The notes: generated by a model not told the origin, from the letters alone. Shown: positions 47,002-56,375, counted from the stretch's first letter. The stretch: 64,000 bases of DNA from Vibrio sp. S9_S30 (GCF_014694455.1 NZ_JAAUWT010000012.1:62001-126000), one strand, 5' to 3'. Translations and numbers: made by a program.

Positions 47002-47838
47002 ATGTTATCAGCAAGAATGAATCGATTGTTTGGGGAATCAGGTCACTGTTTTGATGTGGCGATAGATCACGGCATGTTTAATCAAGGTGTCTTTTTACAA
47101 GGCATTGAGAATATGGAACACGCCATCTCTACCATAGTGAAGGCTGATCCAGATGCCATTCAACTTCCGCCGGGGAGTGCACGTTTACTGCAAGGAATGA
47201 ATAAGCCGAAGAAACCTGCCTTGGTGCTACGAACAGACATTGCCAACTGCTACGGCACGGAGTTAGTGCCCCCCATTTTCTCGGAAATGATCGAAAACCC
47301 AGTGGAAAGAGCACTCAGGTTAGATGCGGCTTGCGTGGTGGTGAACCTGTTGCAATTGCCGAACGAAACCGATTTGTATCGCCAGTGCTTAAAGCGAATC
47401 AACGTGCTACGTAAAGAGTGTGAGATTTACGCCATGCCTCTCATGGTTGAGCCTTTGGTGATGCAACCCAATAGCAGCGCTGGTGGCTATATGGTGGATG
47501 GCAACATCAGCAAGATCGTGCCATTGGTTCGTCAAGCGAGCGAGCTGGGGGCTGATATTATTAAAGCGGATCCTTGTGATGATGTGAGTGAATACCACAA
47601 AGTGATCGAAACCGCGCAGCAAGTGCCTGTTTTGGTTAGAGGGGGTGGTCGGGTGAGTGATGAAGAGATTCTGAAAAGAACGTCTGAGTTAATGGCACAG
47701 GGCGCTAAAGGCATTGTGTATGGTCGCAATGTGATTCAGCACCCCGATCCTGCTGGAATTACCCGTGCTTTAATGAACATTGTCCACAAAGGCATGGCAC
47801 CAGAAGAGGCAAAAGTGTTGATTGGGGCAGCATCATGA
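47002..47838 (+). CDS. class I aldolase of the DeoC/LsrF/FbaB superfamily
   Basis: 278 residues, TIM barrel. VAIDHGMF near 24 and ADIIKADPCDD with candidate Schiff-base Lys188 are visible, as is the phosphate-binding RGGGRVSDEE segment near 213. The pattern fits LsrF- and FbaB-like aldolases that split or transfer acyl groups of phosphorylated sugars. The ATG at 47002 has AAGGAAAATATC upstream; a TTG 21 bases earlier is rejected. In this cluster it would act on the product of the PfkB kinase. Overlaps the next gene by 4 bp (ATGA). Confidence 0.82.
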   Translation: MLSARMNRLFGESGHCFDVAIDHGMFNQGVFLQGIENMEHAISTIVKADPDAIQLPPGSARLLQGMNKPKKPALVLRTDIANCYGTELVPPIFSEMIENPVERALRLDAACVVVNLLQLPNETDLYRQCLKRINVLRKECEIYAMPLMVEPLVMQPNSSAGGYMVDGNISKIVPLVRQASELGADIIKADPCDDVSEYHKVIETAQQVPVLVRGGGRVSDEEILKRTSELMAQGAKGIVYGRNVIQHPDPAGITRALMNIVHKGMAPEEAKVLIGAAS

Positions 47839-48971
47839 AAACCATCCGATTTGGCATTATTGGAGGCGGGATGATGGGCAAAGAATTTGCCTCAGCGGCT
47901 GCGCGATGGTGTCATCTAACGAGCGTATCCGCCAAGCCTGAAATCGTAGCGCTGTGTGATACCAATGTGGCAATACATGGCTGGTATAGAGACAATTTCC
48001 CGTCCATCAGAACTTATACAGAAGACTATCAAGCGCTACTTAACGATGAATCCATCGACGCGATTTATTGCGCGGTGCCGCACCATCTGCATGAAACACT
48101 CTACATAGACATCATTAAATCCGGAAAGCACCTGCTTGCTGAGAAGCCTTTTGGTATCGACAGATCGGCATCGGAAAAGATCTTAGCGTGTATTGAAGCA
48201 CACCCAGACGTGTTTGTGCGTTGTACGTCAGAGTTTCCATTTTATCCCGCGATGCAAGCCATGATTCGGGATATGAAAAACTGTGGTGAGAATACTTTTC
48301 TACATGCGGACATTGGCTTTTTGCACTCCAGCGACATCAACCCCGATAAGCCGATTAACTGGAAACGGCAAAAGCCATTTTGCGGGGAATACGGGTGTAT
48401 GGGCGATTTGGGAATGCACATTCTGCATGTGCCTTTAAAGCTAGGTTGGACGTTTGAAAGTGTGTATGCCCAATTGAGTGATGTGGTGGCAAAAAGAAAG
48501 AACACGCAAGGGGAATGGGTGGACTGCGATACCTTTGAAAATGCGGATTTACATTGCATGACGACGTGGCAAGGTCAGACATTTCCGACGCGTTTAAAAA
48601 CCTACCGGATAGCGCCGGGTCACAACAACTCTTGGTATTTCGAGCTGAATGGAATCTATGGCAGCTTTCGGTTCTCGACGGCTAATCCAAATCAGTACGA
48701 AAAAATGGCATATCAAGCGGGTGGTGCACAAATATGGCAAACCGTACCAGTAGGATATCTGCCTGCTTACCCAACTATTTCAGGCGGGATCATGGAATTT
48801 GGTTTTACTGATGCTGTGTTGCAAATGTGGGCATCTTTTATTGATGAACTAGTGACTGGCAGTGTCACCGGCTTCCAATGTGTTACGCCTCAAGAAGCCA
48901 TGATTCAACATCAAATTTTCACGGCAGCCTTGCTGTCTCATCAAAATCAATCAGTGGAGAAAATACAATGA
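47835..48971 (+). CDS. Gfo/Idh/MocA-family oxidoreductase
   Basis: 378 residues. N-terminal Rossmann fold with FGIIGGGMMGKEFA (about 4-17) and AEKPFG with the conserved catalytic-site lysine near 107; C-terminal Gfo/Idh dimerisation domain. Members use NAD(P)H to oxidise or reduce sugars, inositols and amino sugars. The substrate here is unknown but should be the imported sugar or an intermediate. It overlaps both neighbours by 4 bp, indicating tight coupling. Confidence 0.85.
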   Translation: MKTIRFGIIGGGMMGKEFASAAARWCHLTSVSAKPEIVALCDTNVAIHGWYRDNFPSIRTYTEDYQALLNDESIDAIYCAVPHHLHETLYIDIIKSGKHLLAEKPFGIDRSASEKILACIEAHPDVFVRCTSEFPFYPAMQAMIRDMKNCGENTFLHADIGFLHSSDINPDKPINWKRQKPFCGEYGCMGDLGMHILHVPLKLGWTFESVYAQLSDVVAKRKNTQGEWVDCDTFENADLHCMTTWQGQTFPTRLKTYRIAPGHNNSWYFELNGIYGSFRFSTANPNQYEKMAYQAGGAQIWQTVPVGYLPAYPTISGGIMEFGFTDAVLQMWASFIDELVTGSVTGFQCVTPQEAMIQHQIFTAALLSHQNQSVEKIQ

Positions 48972-49636
48972 AACGATCTCAGGTTAATAAAGCCATACGC
49001 GACGCTGAAGAATTGATGGAAACCTTTCATTTTAAACTGCCGCGTTGGGGAAACTGGAACAAAGAGGATTGGCAGAGCAACGGTGAACTTGCGGCTTACA
49101 ATCACAAATACCAGTTAGGGTGGGATGTGACGGACTTTAATGAAGACCGATTTGATCAGCGAGGGCTGGTTTTGTTTTGCATCCGCAATGGTGACCAATC
49201 GGATAAAACCAGTGTGCCCTATGCTGAAAAAATCATGATGGTCAAAGAAGAACAGGAAACGCCTCTCCATTATCACAAAAAAAAAGTCGAAGACATCATC
49301 AACCGCGGTGGCGGTAACTTAGTGGTGGAATGCGTAAAAGTGAATGGCAAAGGTGAACACTTAGATAAAGACATCGAAGTCACTGTCGATGGTGAAGTTG
49401 TGAGGGCAAAACCGTTCGAGAAAATCATTCTGGCTCCTGGTCAAAGTATTCGAATTCCCACCGGATTAATGCATCGCTTCTATGGTGAAAAAGGGAAAGG
49501 TCCCGTGCTGACTGGCGAAGTATCGATGGCCAATGATGACAATGGTGATAACTACTTTGATCAGCCACTTGGTCGCTTTTCAGACATCGTCGAAGACGAA
49601 CCCGCGATCTACCCACTTTGGAATGAACTTAAGTAG
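48968..49636 (+). CDS. D-lyxose isomerase family cupin
   Basis: 222 residues, cupin-fold sugar isomerase. Recognised by similarity to E. coli O157 D-lyxose isomerase: MKRSQVNKAI start, KLGWDVT-like (QLGWDVTDFN), VPYAEKIMMVKEEQETPLHYHKKKVEDIINRGGGNL, and DEPAIYPLWNE. The metal-binding cupin residues (HYH near 104-106, a Glu in the EDIIN segment and a later His in LMHRF) are present. These enzymes interconvert D-lyxose and D-xylulose, and D-mannose and D-fructose. Overlaps the oxidoreductase gene by 4 bp. Confidence 0.88.
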   Translation: MKRSQVNKAIRDAEELMETFHFKLPRWGNWNKEDWQSNGELAAYNHKYQLGWDVTDFNEDRFDQRGLVLFCIRNGDQSDKTSVPYAEKIMMVKEEQETPLHYHKKKVEDIINRGGGNLVVECVKVNGKGEHLDKDIEVTVDGEVVRAKPFEKIILAPGQSIRIPTGLMHRFYGEKGKGPVLTGEVSMANDDNGDNYFDQPLGRFSDIVEDEPAIYPLWNELK

Positions 49637-49642
49637 GCGAGC

Positions 49643-50647
49643 ATGACAGGTAGAAAAGGCATTCTCTGTATCGGAAACTGGATCATCGACTTGGTGCATT
49701 TTGTCTCCCCTTGGCCCGACAAATCGGGCTTAGGGCTTATAGAGCGGCAAGTGAAAGGTCCAGGAGGCTGTGCATTTAATGTCGCAATTGGTTTAAGTGT
49801 ACTGGACGACTCTTTACCCGTTTACGGCTGTGGTGTGGTAGGAAACGATGACTACGGTCAGTTTGTTTTGGATATCTGTCATGAATATGGGTTTGATTAT
49901 TCGTGGATTAAGTCGGTTCCCGGCATAACGGCGCACACTCATGTTATGACGGATGCCAGCACAGGTGAACGAACCTTCTTTTATCAGGATGGGGTATCGG
50001 CTGGCTTTTCTCCTGCCGATATTCCCTACGCCGCTATTGGTATACGAAACATAAAGATCGCGCATTTTGGGTATTTATTGTTGCTCAAAACCATGGATAG
50101 CTTAGACAGTAATGGTTTGCCTCATGCGGCCAACGTGCTGAAAAAACTGAAAACTTTGGGCTTAGAAACCAGTTTAGATATGGTGTCGACAGAAATTGAA
50201 AATGTTGAAAAACAGGTTACTCCCTGCTTGAAATACGTTGACCATCTGATTATCAACGAACTCGAAGCGGGCTATTGCTTGCAGAAGGCCCTTCGAAAAA
50301 ACGGAACAATCGATTCAGAAGAGATTTTGGAAGCGGCGAAAGCGCTGCTTGAGAAAGGCGTGAATAAAAACGTCATCCTCCATATGCCAGAAGGCGCAGC
50401 ATGGGTCTCCAAAGACGGAGATTCTATTTGGGTTGAAAGTTTACCACTCGGCTCCGACGATATTGTTTCCAGTGTGGGCGCGGGCGATGCATTTTGCAGC
50501 GCCTGCCTTTGGGGAATTTACAATGAAATTAGCCCTGTCAAAACACTTCATTTGGCCAATGCCAACGCAGCGGAGTGCTTGAAAGGGTTTACCACGGTCG
50601 ATTCTTTGGTGTCTATTGATCTGATCAGGAATAAAACCCTACTCTGA
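49643..50647 (+). CDS. PfkB-family sugar kinase
   Basis: 334 residues, ribokinase fold. N-terminal substrate region with KGPGGCAFNVAIGLSVLD, and the C-terminal signature SSVGAGDAFCSACLWG near 275-290 with the catalytic Asp near 281. Phosphorylates a sugar, probably the ketose made by the isomerase or oxidoreductase. Six bases after the isomerase gene, last of the cluster. No clear terminator follows. Confidence 0.88.
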   Translation: MTGRKGILCIGNWIIDLVHFVSPWPDKSGLGLIERQVKGPGGCAFNVAIGLSVLDDSLPVYGCGVVGNDDYGQFVLDICHEYGFDYSWIKSVPGITAHTHVMTDASTGERTFFYQDGVSAGFSPADIPYAAIGIRNIKIAHFGYLLLLKTMDSLDSNGLPHAANVLKKLKTLGLETSLDMVSTEIENVEKQVTPCLKYVDHLIINELEAGYCLQKALRKNGTIDSEEILEAAKALLEKGVNKNVILHMPEGAAWVSKDGDSIWVESLPLGSDDIVSSVGAGDAFCSACLWGIYNEISPVKTLHLANANAAECLKGFTTVDSLVSIDLIRNKTLL

Positions 50648-50726
50648 AGCGCCATGATCATCAAACGCTCTACCGATAATCCCTTTTCCAAATCCAGTGC
50701 CTGAGCTCACTATGGTATACGTTTAC

Positions 50727-50742
50727 TGTGAGATCTTTCGCA
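50727..50742 (+). promoter_or_regulatory. possible CRP site upstream of the PAAR gene
   Basis: TGTGA-N6-TCGCA differs from the CRP consensus in one position. A perfect palindrome ATTGCGCAAT (50744-50753) follows at once. About 84 bases before the PAAR start. Tentative. Confidence 0.4.
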
Positions 50743-50825
50743 TATTGCGCAATCTACATTTCTGTTATTGACAATAAATGCTTTTTAATTCAGCCACTTT
50801 TGTATGCTTAAGAAGCGTTGTTACG

Positions 50826-51089
50826 ATGTCCAAACCTGCTGCCCGAGTGGGCGATGCACACTCTTGCCCCAGCAAAACGGGAAGAGTGCCTCATATAGGC
50901 TGCCCTGTTGCTGCGGGCTCATCCAACGTATTTATCAATTCTTTACCCGCTGCTCGCCAAGGTGATTTGGCTCCTTGCATTGGTCCTCCAGATTCCATCT
51001 CTGCGGGTTCATCTAGCGTCTTCATTAACGGAAAACCAGCGGCTCGAATGGGAGATGGAACGGCTCATGGTGGCGTTATCGGTAGGTAA
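50826..51089 (+). CDS. PAAR-domain protein
   Basis: 87 residues from ATG 50826. Two repeats of the PAAR type are seen: SKPAARVGDAHSCP...GCPVAAGSSNVFINSLPAARQGDLAPC and SAGSSSVFINGKPAARMGDGTAHGG, with the expected histidine/cysteine zinc ligands. PAAR proteins form the sharp tip on the VgrG spike of type VI secretion systems and can carry effectors. No VgrG, Hcp or sheath gene is in the window, so this is an orphan unit. Five bases before the next gene, which suggests that the following two genes are its partners. Confidence 0.92.
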   Translation: MSKPAARVGDAHSCPSKTGRVPHIGCPVAAGSSNVFINSLPAARQGDLAPCIGPPDSISAGSSSVFINGKPAARMGDGTAHGGVIGR

Positions 51090-51094
51090 ATAAC

Positions 51095-52056
51095 ATGAGC
51101 AAAGACCCATCAGTGTTTGATAGTACTCAACCTCAACACCAAGATCGCCCAGAAACAAGAAAAAATAGATTTGGTCGATTAAATGAATCTGGGAAAAAGT
51201 TTGACTACACGCTAACTCAGGATGATGCTCCTAAAAACTTAATTGAAAAATTAAAACCCTCTGAAATAAAAAATAATAATGTGGAGTTTTGGGATGAGAA
51301 GGATCTTTTAACCTCAGATTTTATTAATATTTATCAGGTTGTATATTATTTATATTTATTCAGTAAAACCGCAGTATTGGTTTTTTTACCCATACTGGCG
51401 TTATTATCGTTTGGGGCTTTTTTTTCAACCCTTTTGATGAAGCTCTTTCTATTTTTATAGGAATTAATATAGACGGTGTAAAATATATTGCTATACCTTT
51501 CGGTGGCGCTTGGGGACTGACATTATTGTTATTTCATCAATTCGCTCACAAGATGGTTAGGAAGAAATACACACTAAGCCGCCAAACAGGTATGGTCACT
51601 CTCTATGACAACGATGAGGATGTGATTTACAGCCACCCCTTTGTTGAGTTTGATTGCCGTTTATTCAGTTCAACCAACCAATACGGTCACCTTTCTTTTG
51701 GCATCGCCCTTGTGCACCGGTATAACGACTACAGCAAGCATATCACCATAGGGGAGATGATCGGCTCAACGCATCCAGACGATCATAAACGCCTGTGGAA
51801 CGTGATTCAGCAGTATATGGACGTTAGCCAGCCACTGCCCGATCTGCCAATTTTAGAAGCGTTCCGTAGCAAAGACCCAACAACCGCGGCATATGATAAA
51901 GAAATCGGGCGTGACCCCAAATACTGGCGCAGCATGTCGGACAAAGAGTTTGATCAAGTGGTCGCACAAATGGCAGAAAACCAAAAACACATTCCGCCAC
52001 TCGGCAAGCCGATCAATATCTATGCGCAAACCCCAGAAGAAATCCATATTGTTTAG
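51095..52056 (+). pseudogene. PAAR-associated protein, split by a one-base shift at T8
   Basis: Two frames, 51095-51460 and 51462-52056 (ATG at 51526 only inside), together match the intact 323-residue neighbour along its full length. The break lies at the run of eight T at 51418-51425: one more T joins the frames and gives GAFFFNPFDEAL..., which aligns with the IFSNPNYIDAA region of the paralogue. The joined protein of about 321 residues would have an acidic N-terminus ending DDAP, hydrophobic segments near 83-110 and 125-150, and a conserved C-terminal half (KKYTLSRQTGMVTLY, HPFVEFDCR, LWNVIQQYMDVSQPLPDLP, HIPPLGKPINIYAQTPEEIH). It may be a true pseudogene, a phase-variable gene, a frameshifted product or an assembly error. 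Confidence 0.7.
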
Positions 52057-52065
52057 GGAAATAAA

Positions 52066-53037
52066 ATGAACAAAGAAGAAACGTCAATATATGATAGCAG
52101 GGAACCTCAAGGTCAAGAGGATCCTGAGAAAATTAAGAGAAGATTTAAGCCGCTTAATACATTTGGAGATAAGATTGATCATACGTCTCCTCAAGATGAT
52201 GCACCTGTTGATTTAGTTAGAAAACGAAATCTCGCAAAGTCTAAAAGCGATAATATGTATTCTGCAGATCACAATGAATTATCTAAAATTGAGCCAAAGC
52301 AGTTTTTCCTCTTAATGTTTCGCTTTCTAGAAAATTCACCACTATTTTTGGGTCCGATAGTTATTTTATATCATTTTATTATTCCTATATTTTCCAATCC
52401 AAATTATATCGATGCTGCTATGATGACGATTGCCACTATTAATGTTTTTGGCTTTTTTACTACTGTATTCATTGCTAGATGGCTTTTTTCTTGGCTTATA
52501 TTTGAAACGCTTCCCAAGCATCTGGTTAGTAATTTGGTGACAAAAAAATACAGCCTAAATCGTAAGACAGGGATGGTAACTCTTTTCGGTAGCAAGGACT
52601 ATGTGGTCTACAGTCACCCATTTGTAGAGTTTGATTGTCGAATGATCGAGGTGAATGACTCGAGTGGTAACACCAAGTTTAGCGTGTTTCTATGTCATCG
52701 TTATAGTGATTACAGCCAACCCATTAACATAGGGGATTTAATAGATTCTGCCCGTTCAGATGATCAAAAGCGGTTGTGGAATGTGATTCAGCAATACATG
52801 GATGTCAGCCAACCTTTGCCTGATCTACCTTTTCTAGAGCCTTTTCGAAGTGAAGACCAGACGACCGCTGCATACGACAAAGAGATCGGTCGCGATCCTA
52901 ATTATTGGCGCAGTATGTCGTTTAGAGGGCTTGATAAAGCCATCATTAAAATGGCAAAAAACCAGAAACACATTCCGCCACTCGGTAAGCCGATCAATAT
53001 CTATGCGCAAACTCCAGAAGACATTCACGCGGTTTAG
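52066..53037 (+). CDS. PAAR-associated membrane protein, intact paralogue
   Basis: 323 residues. Hydrophilic N-terminus (1-75) with the same QDDAP motif as its neighbour, two hydrophobic segments (about 95-115 and 128-152), then a soluble domain (about 165-323) with KKYSLNRKTGMVTLF, YSHPFVEFDCRM, the LWNVIQQYMDVSQPLPDLP block and IPPLGKPINIYAQTPEDIH. The block is nearly identical in both copies, while the N-terminal and membrane parts have diverged. I do not assign a family; similar proteins near PAAR genes are considered type VI-linked. Effector or immunity roles are both possible. Confidence 0.75.
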   Translation: MNKEETSIYDSREPQGQEDPEKIKRRFKPLNTFGDKIDHTSPQDDAPVDLVRKRNLAKSKSDNMYSADHNELSKIEPKQFFLLMFRFLENSPLFLGPIVILYHFIIPIFSNPNYIDAAMMTIATINVFGFFTTVFIARWLFSWLIFETLPKHLVSNLVTKKYSLNRKTGMVTLFGSKDYVVYSHPFVEFDCRMIEVNDSSGNTKFSVFLCHRYSDYSQPINIGDLIDSARSDDQKRLWNVIQQYMDVSQPLPDLPFLEPFRSEDQTTAAYDKEIGRDPNYWRSMSFRGLDKAIIKMAKNQKHIPPLGKPINIYAQTPEDIHAV

Positions 53038-53112
53038 CCAATGTAGGTAAACGGAAAGGAGTATTCCTATTGAATTATAGGTGAGAGTATCAAGCAATAC
53101 TCTCACCATGTT

Positions 53113-53625
53113 TTAACTCTCCAACACCACACGCGTGTCTTCGCTCAGTGATTCAAGCTCGTTGATGATGTCGTTGATGTTGGATTCTTTCGGTATTTTT
53201 AATGCCATGGTTGAACTGAAGAGGCTGGAACTGATGCCTCCTCCATCAGCAATAAAGACGCGCTGGCAATCCATATCTAATATGCTGGCTCCCTGACCGT
53301 CCAGTACATGGCTGATTTCGTTCACGATGCCCGCTCTATCATTAGAATCCAACCGGATTTGGTGGACGGTGTCGGTTTCGTAACTCAAATCACTCACTTG
53401 GCTGAATTGTACAGTGAGATCGGGGGTATCTAAGAAAGCTGCTTTGACGGCTTCTTCATTCTCAGATGGCAACTCTATTTTTATAACAGCGGCGACTTGG
53501 TGTTCGATGAAATTCACTTTGCTAAGCAGCCACTTTCCACCATTATCGTGTGTTATTGATGCCAATTTCTTGATAGTGGTAGGGGTTGCCGTGCCGACAA
53601 AATTCACAATAAACGTCGTGTACAT
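53113..53625 (-). CDS. GcvR-like two-ACT-domain protein
   Basis: 170 residues: two ACT domains, about 1-80 (MYTTFIVNFVGTATP) and 90-170 (IRLDSNDRAGIVNEISHVLDGQGASILDMDC). This layout and length match GcvR, which binds glycine and restrains GcvA control of glycine cleavage. Vibrios have several such paralogues, and this one is not at the usual gcvR-bcp locus, so the exact role is open. Probably monocistronic. Confidence 0.75.
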   Translation of the reverse strand: MYTTFIVNFVGTATPTTIKKLASITHDNGGKWLLSKVNFIEHQVAAVIKIELPSENEEAVKAAFLDTPDLTVQFSQVSDLSYETDTVHQIRLDSNDRAGIVNEISHVLDGQGASILDMDCQRVFIADGGGISSSLFSSTMALKIPKESNINDIINELESLSEDTRVVLES

Positions 53626-53773
53626 ATTACGTCCTCTTGATGGCAGGGTGGGTATATTTAAGTATAGGAAATTACCGGAAGGGAAATAGGATACGAATCA
53701 AGTTTATTAAAACCGAAGTAGGTGTTGCTGAAAAAAGGCATAGCTCTAAAAATAAAGACAGTTCTAAAAACAG

Positions 53774-53798
53774 AAAAAGCGCCAGCACGGGCGCTTTT
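53774..53798 (-). terminator. terminator of the DUF3943 gene
   Basis: A 9-bp stem (53775-53783 with 53790-53798) with T residues on the minus strand; 20 bases past the DUF3943 stop. Confidence 0.8.
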
Positions 53799-53817
53799 AA
53801 GTAGGGTGATAGCAACA

Positions 53818-54720
53818 TTAAAACGTTAACGTCAGCTCCATCCCGTAGAACTGTTTGTCCAGTGGACCTTGCGGGTTGACCGCCATGTCGGTTTCGGTTT
53901 GGTAACCTGTCCAAGGTTGAGTTCGGAAGTTAAATTTCGCATCGCCGCCCCATGCGTCTGTTACCCAATAATGGATGTGACCAATTGGGTTTAAGAAAAA
54001 CAGTGATACGTCCCCGAGAGTTTCTGACCCTAGTAATTCGCCACCATTTTCAACTATTCTTTGCTCGCCTGCGAACATGAGTTCACCAACAACCGCGCCA
54101 AAGAAAGGCGTGATAAAAACATCTTGCCAAGAGGGGATTTCAGCAAACGCTTCTACGCCAAACTCCCAGAACAGAGTCGACATCGCCATTGAGTAGAGGT
54201 AGGACTCAAATTCATTAAATCCTGCATGGCGAGAGGCAGTGTAATACACACCGCCAAAGTATGGGTGCATGATGTAATTGAGGAAGTGTTCGTCTCTGTC
54301 CCAAACCGGACCTTGGCTAACGTTATCAAGCCATTTTTTTCCGAGCTTACTCATATCGCGGGCTTCGGCATCCCACTTGGTAATGCTCTCAGGTAGAAGC
54401 GTCATTAAGCCAACGGTAGCAACACTGAGACCCAAAATCGTATAAGTTTGTTCTGTAAGGTATTGCCAGTCTTTTTCGGGTTGCATTTGAAGATACAAAG
54501 GAAGAGGCGCGTCGAGTTTTGGTTCCGTCTCAATATTGTCATTTAAAGAGAGATAGAATGGATTTACATTTGTTTCAATGCTAAGACTGTAGCTTTGTTG
54601 ATTATCGCCGTTATATAAGTCATAAGAGAAGTTGTTGATATCAAAATCAGCAGCTTGAGTTGACGTAGTAAAAACAAGCAATGCGGTAGACAGTGGCTTC
54701 AGTCGCACAGAGATCTCCAT
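53818..54720 (-). CDS. DUF3943-type exported protein
   Basis: 300 residues. N-terminal signal segment (SVRLKPLSTALLVFTTSTQA, likely cut near 23). The body has the DUF3943 features: WDRDEHFLNYIMHPYFGGVYYTASR, a hydrophobic ATVGLMTLLPESIT segment and SWQDVFITPFFGAVVGE. The end GMELTLTF finishes in an aromatic residue, as outer-membrane beta-barrel proteins do. Role unknown. Monocistronic, divergent from the CinA-like gene. Confidence 0.78.
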   Translation of the reverse strand: MEISVRLKPLSTALLVFTTSTQAADFDINNFSYDLYNGDNQQSYSLSIETNVNPFYLSLNDNIETEPKLDAPLPLYLQMQPEKDWQYLTEQTYTILGLSVATVGLMTLLPESITKWDAEARDMSKLGKKWLDNVSQGPVWDRDEHFLNYIMHPYFGGVYYTASRHAGFNEFESYLYSMAMSTLFWEFGVEAFAEIPSWQDVFITPFFGAVVGELMFAGEQRIVENGGELLGSETLGDVSLFFLNPIGHIHYWVTDAWGGDAKFNFRTQPWTGYQTETDMAVNPQGPLDKQFYGMELTLTF

Positions 54721-54920
54721 TGAGAAAAACCAAAATTTGTGAGTTGTGCATTATTCTCTTTACGAATGAGAGATGCAATCCCTTTAATTGTTAGAAAATT
54801 GAAAATATTAGCATGTAAGGCGGTCTGATTAGAATGGTTGAAGGGGATTTGATTGATTATTGATTACTATTTAGCACCTAACAACTGTGATATCAGAAGA
54901 AAACAGCGAAGGTTAAATTT

Positions 54921-56156
54921 ATGTTGAAAGTGGCAATGTTAAGTACAGGTGAAGAGGTGCTTCATGGTGATATTGTGGATACTAATGCGTCATGGCTAGG
55001 TGAAATCCTATATCAAAGTGGGTTTCAACTTTCTGCGCGTTCTACAGTTGGTGATCAGCTTGACGTGTTGAAAGATGAAATTTTGCGTCTTAGCGAGTCT
55101 TTCGACATTGTTATTGTGAATGGCGGACTCGGTCCAACGACCGATGATTTAACGGCCTCGGCAGCCGCGAAAGCATCTGGACAGAAACTTCGTTTGTTTC
55201 AAGATTGGTTAACTGTTTTAGAAGAAAAATTTACACGTCGTGGGCTTGTCATGCCAGATAGTAATCTCAAACAGGCGATGCTTCCAGAAAAGGCCACTAT
55301 CATTGATAACCCAATAGGGACGGCATGTGGGTTTTCAATGACGCTCAATAGGGCCAAGATGTATTTTACTCCGGGTGTTCCAAGCGAATTCAAGCGTATG
55401 GTTGAGGAGAAAATAATTCCGATATTTAGCGAGACATACCGTGATGTTCTCCCATCTGAATGCAGCAGGATCTACACTATTGGGCTCTCTGAGTCGGGGA
55501 TATCGGACAAATTAGACCCGATTAAACTGCCCGATCAATATGAACTGGGATACCGTTCTTATTTGCCTTTCATTGAAGTTAAGTTATTTGGACCAGCGGC
55601 GGATATGGAAAGGCGCTTGAAGTTGCTTCAAATTGTTTATGGTCACCTGCAAGACAATGTTGTGAGCGTGGATGAACCCATGATTGATAATGTTGCTGCT
55701 CTCCTGATCGAAAGAGGCACTACGTTGTCGCTTGCTGAACAAGCCAGTGGTGGTTTTCTAACGAGTTGGCTGCACGAGAATGAGCTGTTGGCAAAACAGG
55801 TCAAGCAGAGTTGGGTGATGAACACTGACATGGATAAAAATTTGGTTGAGCAAGATCCACTTGCCGCTTCTTTAGCCTTAGCGGCTGCAACTCGTGAAAA
55901 CGGCAAGGCGACGTTTGGTTTGTCTTGTGGGAAATTGAAAGACAATGTGTTTGCTGTGGCTTTATCTACCGGAGATGGTGAGTGGGGACAAGTATTCGAG
56001 TTTGCGCGCAATTATGGTAAGCAGGATAAACGTAGCTTGATCGCTGCTGTTATGTTGGACATGTTAAGGCGTCATTTAGAGGAAAAAGCTGTCTTTGGAC
56101 ATTACAGCTCTCTGGTTAGAAAAAAAGAGCTTTATGTGCCAAATTCTGCGGTATAA
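54921..56156 (+). CDS. CinA-like protein with degenerate C-terminal domain (YfaY type)
   Basis: 411 residues. N-terminal MoCF_biosynth/COG1058 domain (about 1-170) with MLSTGEEVLHGDIVDTNASWL and VNGGLGPTTDDLT, the CinA pattern. C-terminal domain (about 255-400) resembles PncC (NMN deamidase) but the active-site block, normally AESCTGG, reads AEQASGG, so deamidase activity is doubtful. E. coli YfaY is a comparable protein and lies near nrdAB-yfaE. GAAGG precedes the ATG. Confidence 0.85.
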   Translation: MLKVAMLSTGEEVLHGDIVDTNASWLGEILYQSGFQLSARSTVGDQLDVLKDEILRLSESFDIVIVNGGLGPTTDDLTASAAAKASGQKLRLFQDWLTVLEEKFTRRGLVMPDSNLKQAMLPEKATIIDNPIGTACGFSMTLNRAKMYFTPGVPSEFKRMVEEKIIPIFSETYRDVLPSECSRIYTIGLSESGISDKLDPIKLPDQYELGYRSYLPFIEVKLFGPAADMERRLKLLQIVYGHLQDNVVSVDEPMIDNVAALLIERGTTLSLAEQASGGFLTSWLHENELLAKQVKQSWVMNTDMDKNLVEQDPLAASLALAAATRENGKATFGLSCGKLKDNVFAVALSTGDGEWGQVFEFARNYGKQDKRSLIAAVMLDMLRRHLEEKAVFGHYSSLVRKKELYVPNSAV

Positions 56157-56375
56157 AAGTTATAAGAGAATTCGTTGACTTTTAATTTGTCGTTATCTCT
56201 CAAAGGGTAAAGACAAGTTAAAAATGACTCGATAGGTTTCATTTTTTATGCAAGTTATTTTTTGACCATTTTCTTTATTTTGAGGCTTGGGATCGGCCGA
56301 GAATTAGCTAATAATAAGAAGGATCAAAATAACAAATGGCACACTGTTCTCATCATTTACGATCTGGAGGGACCC

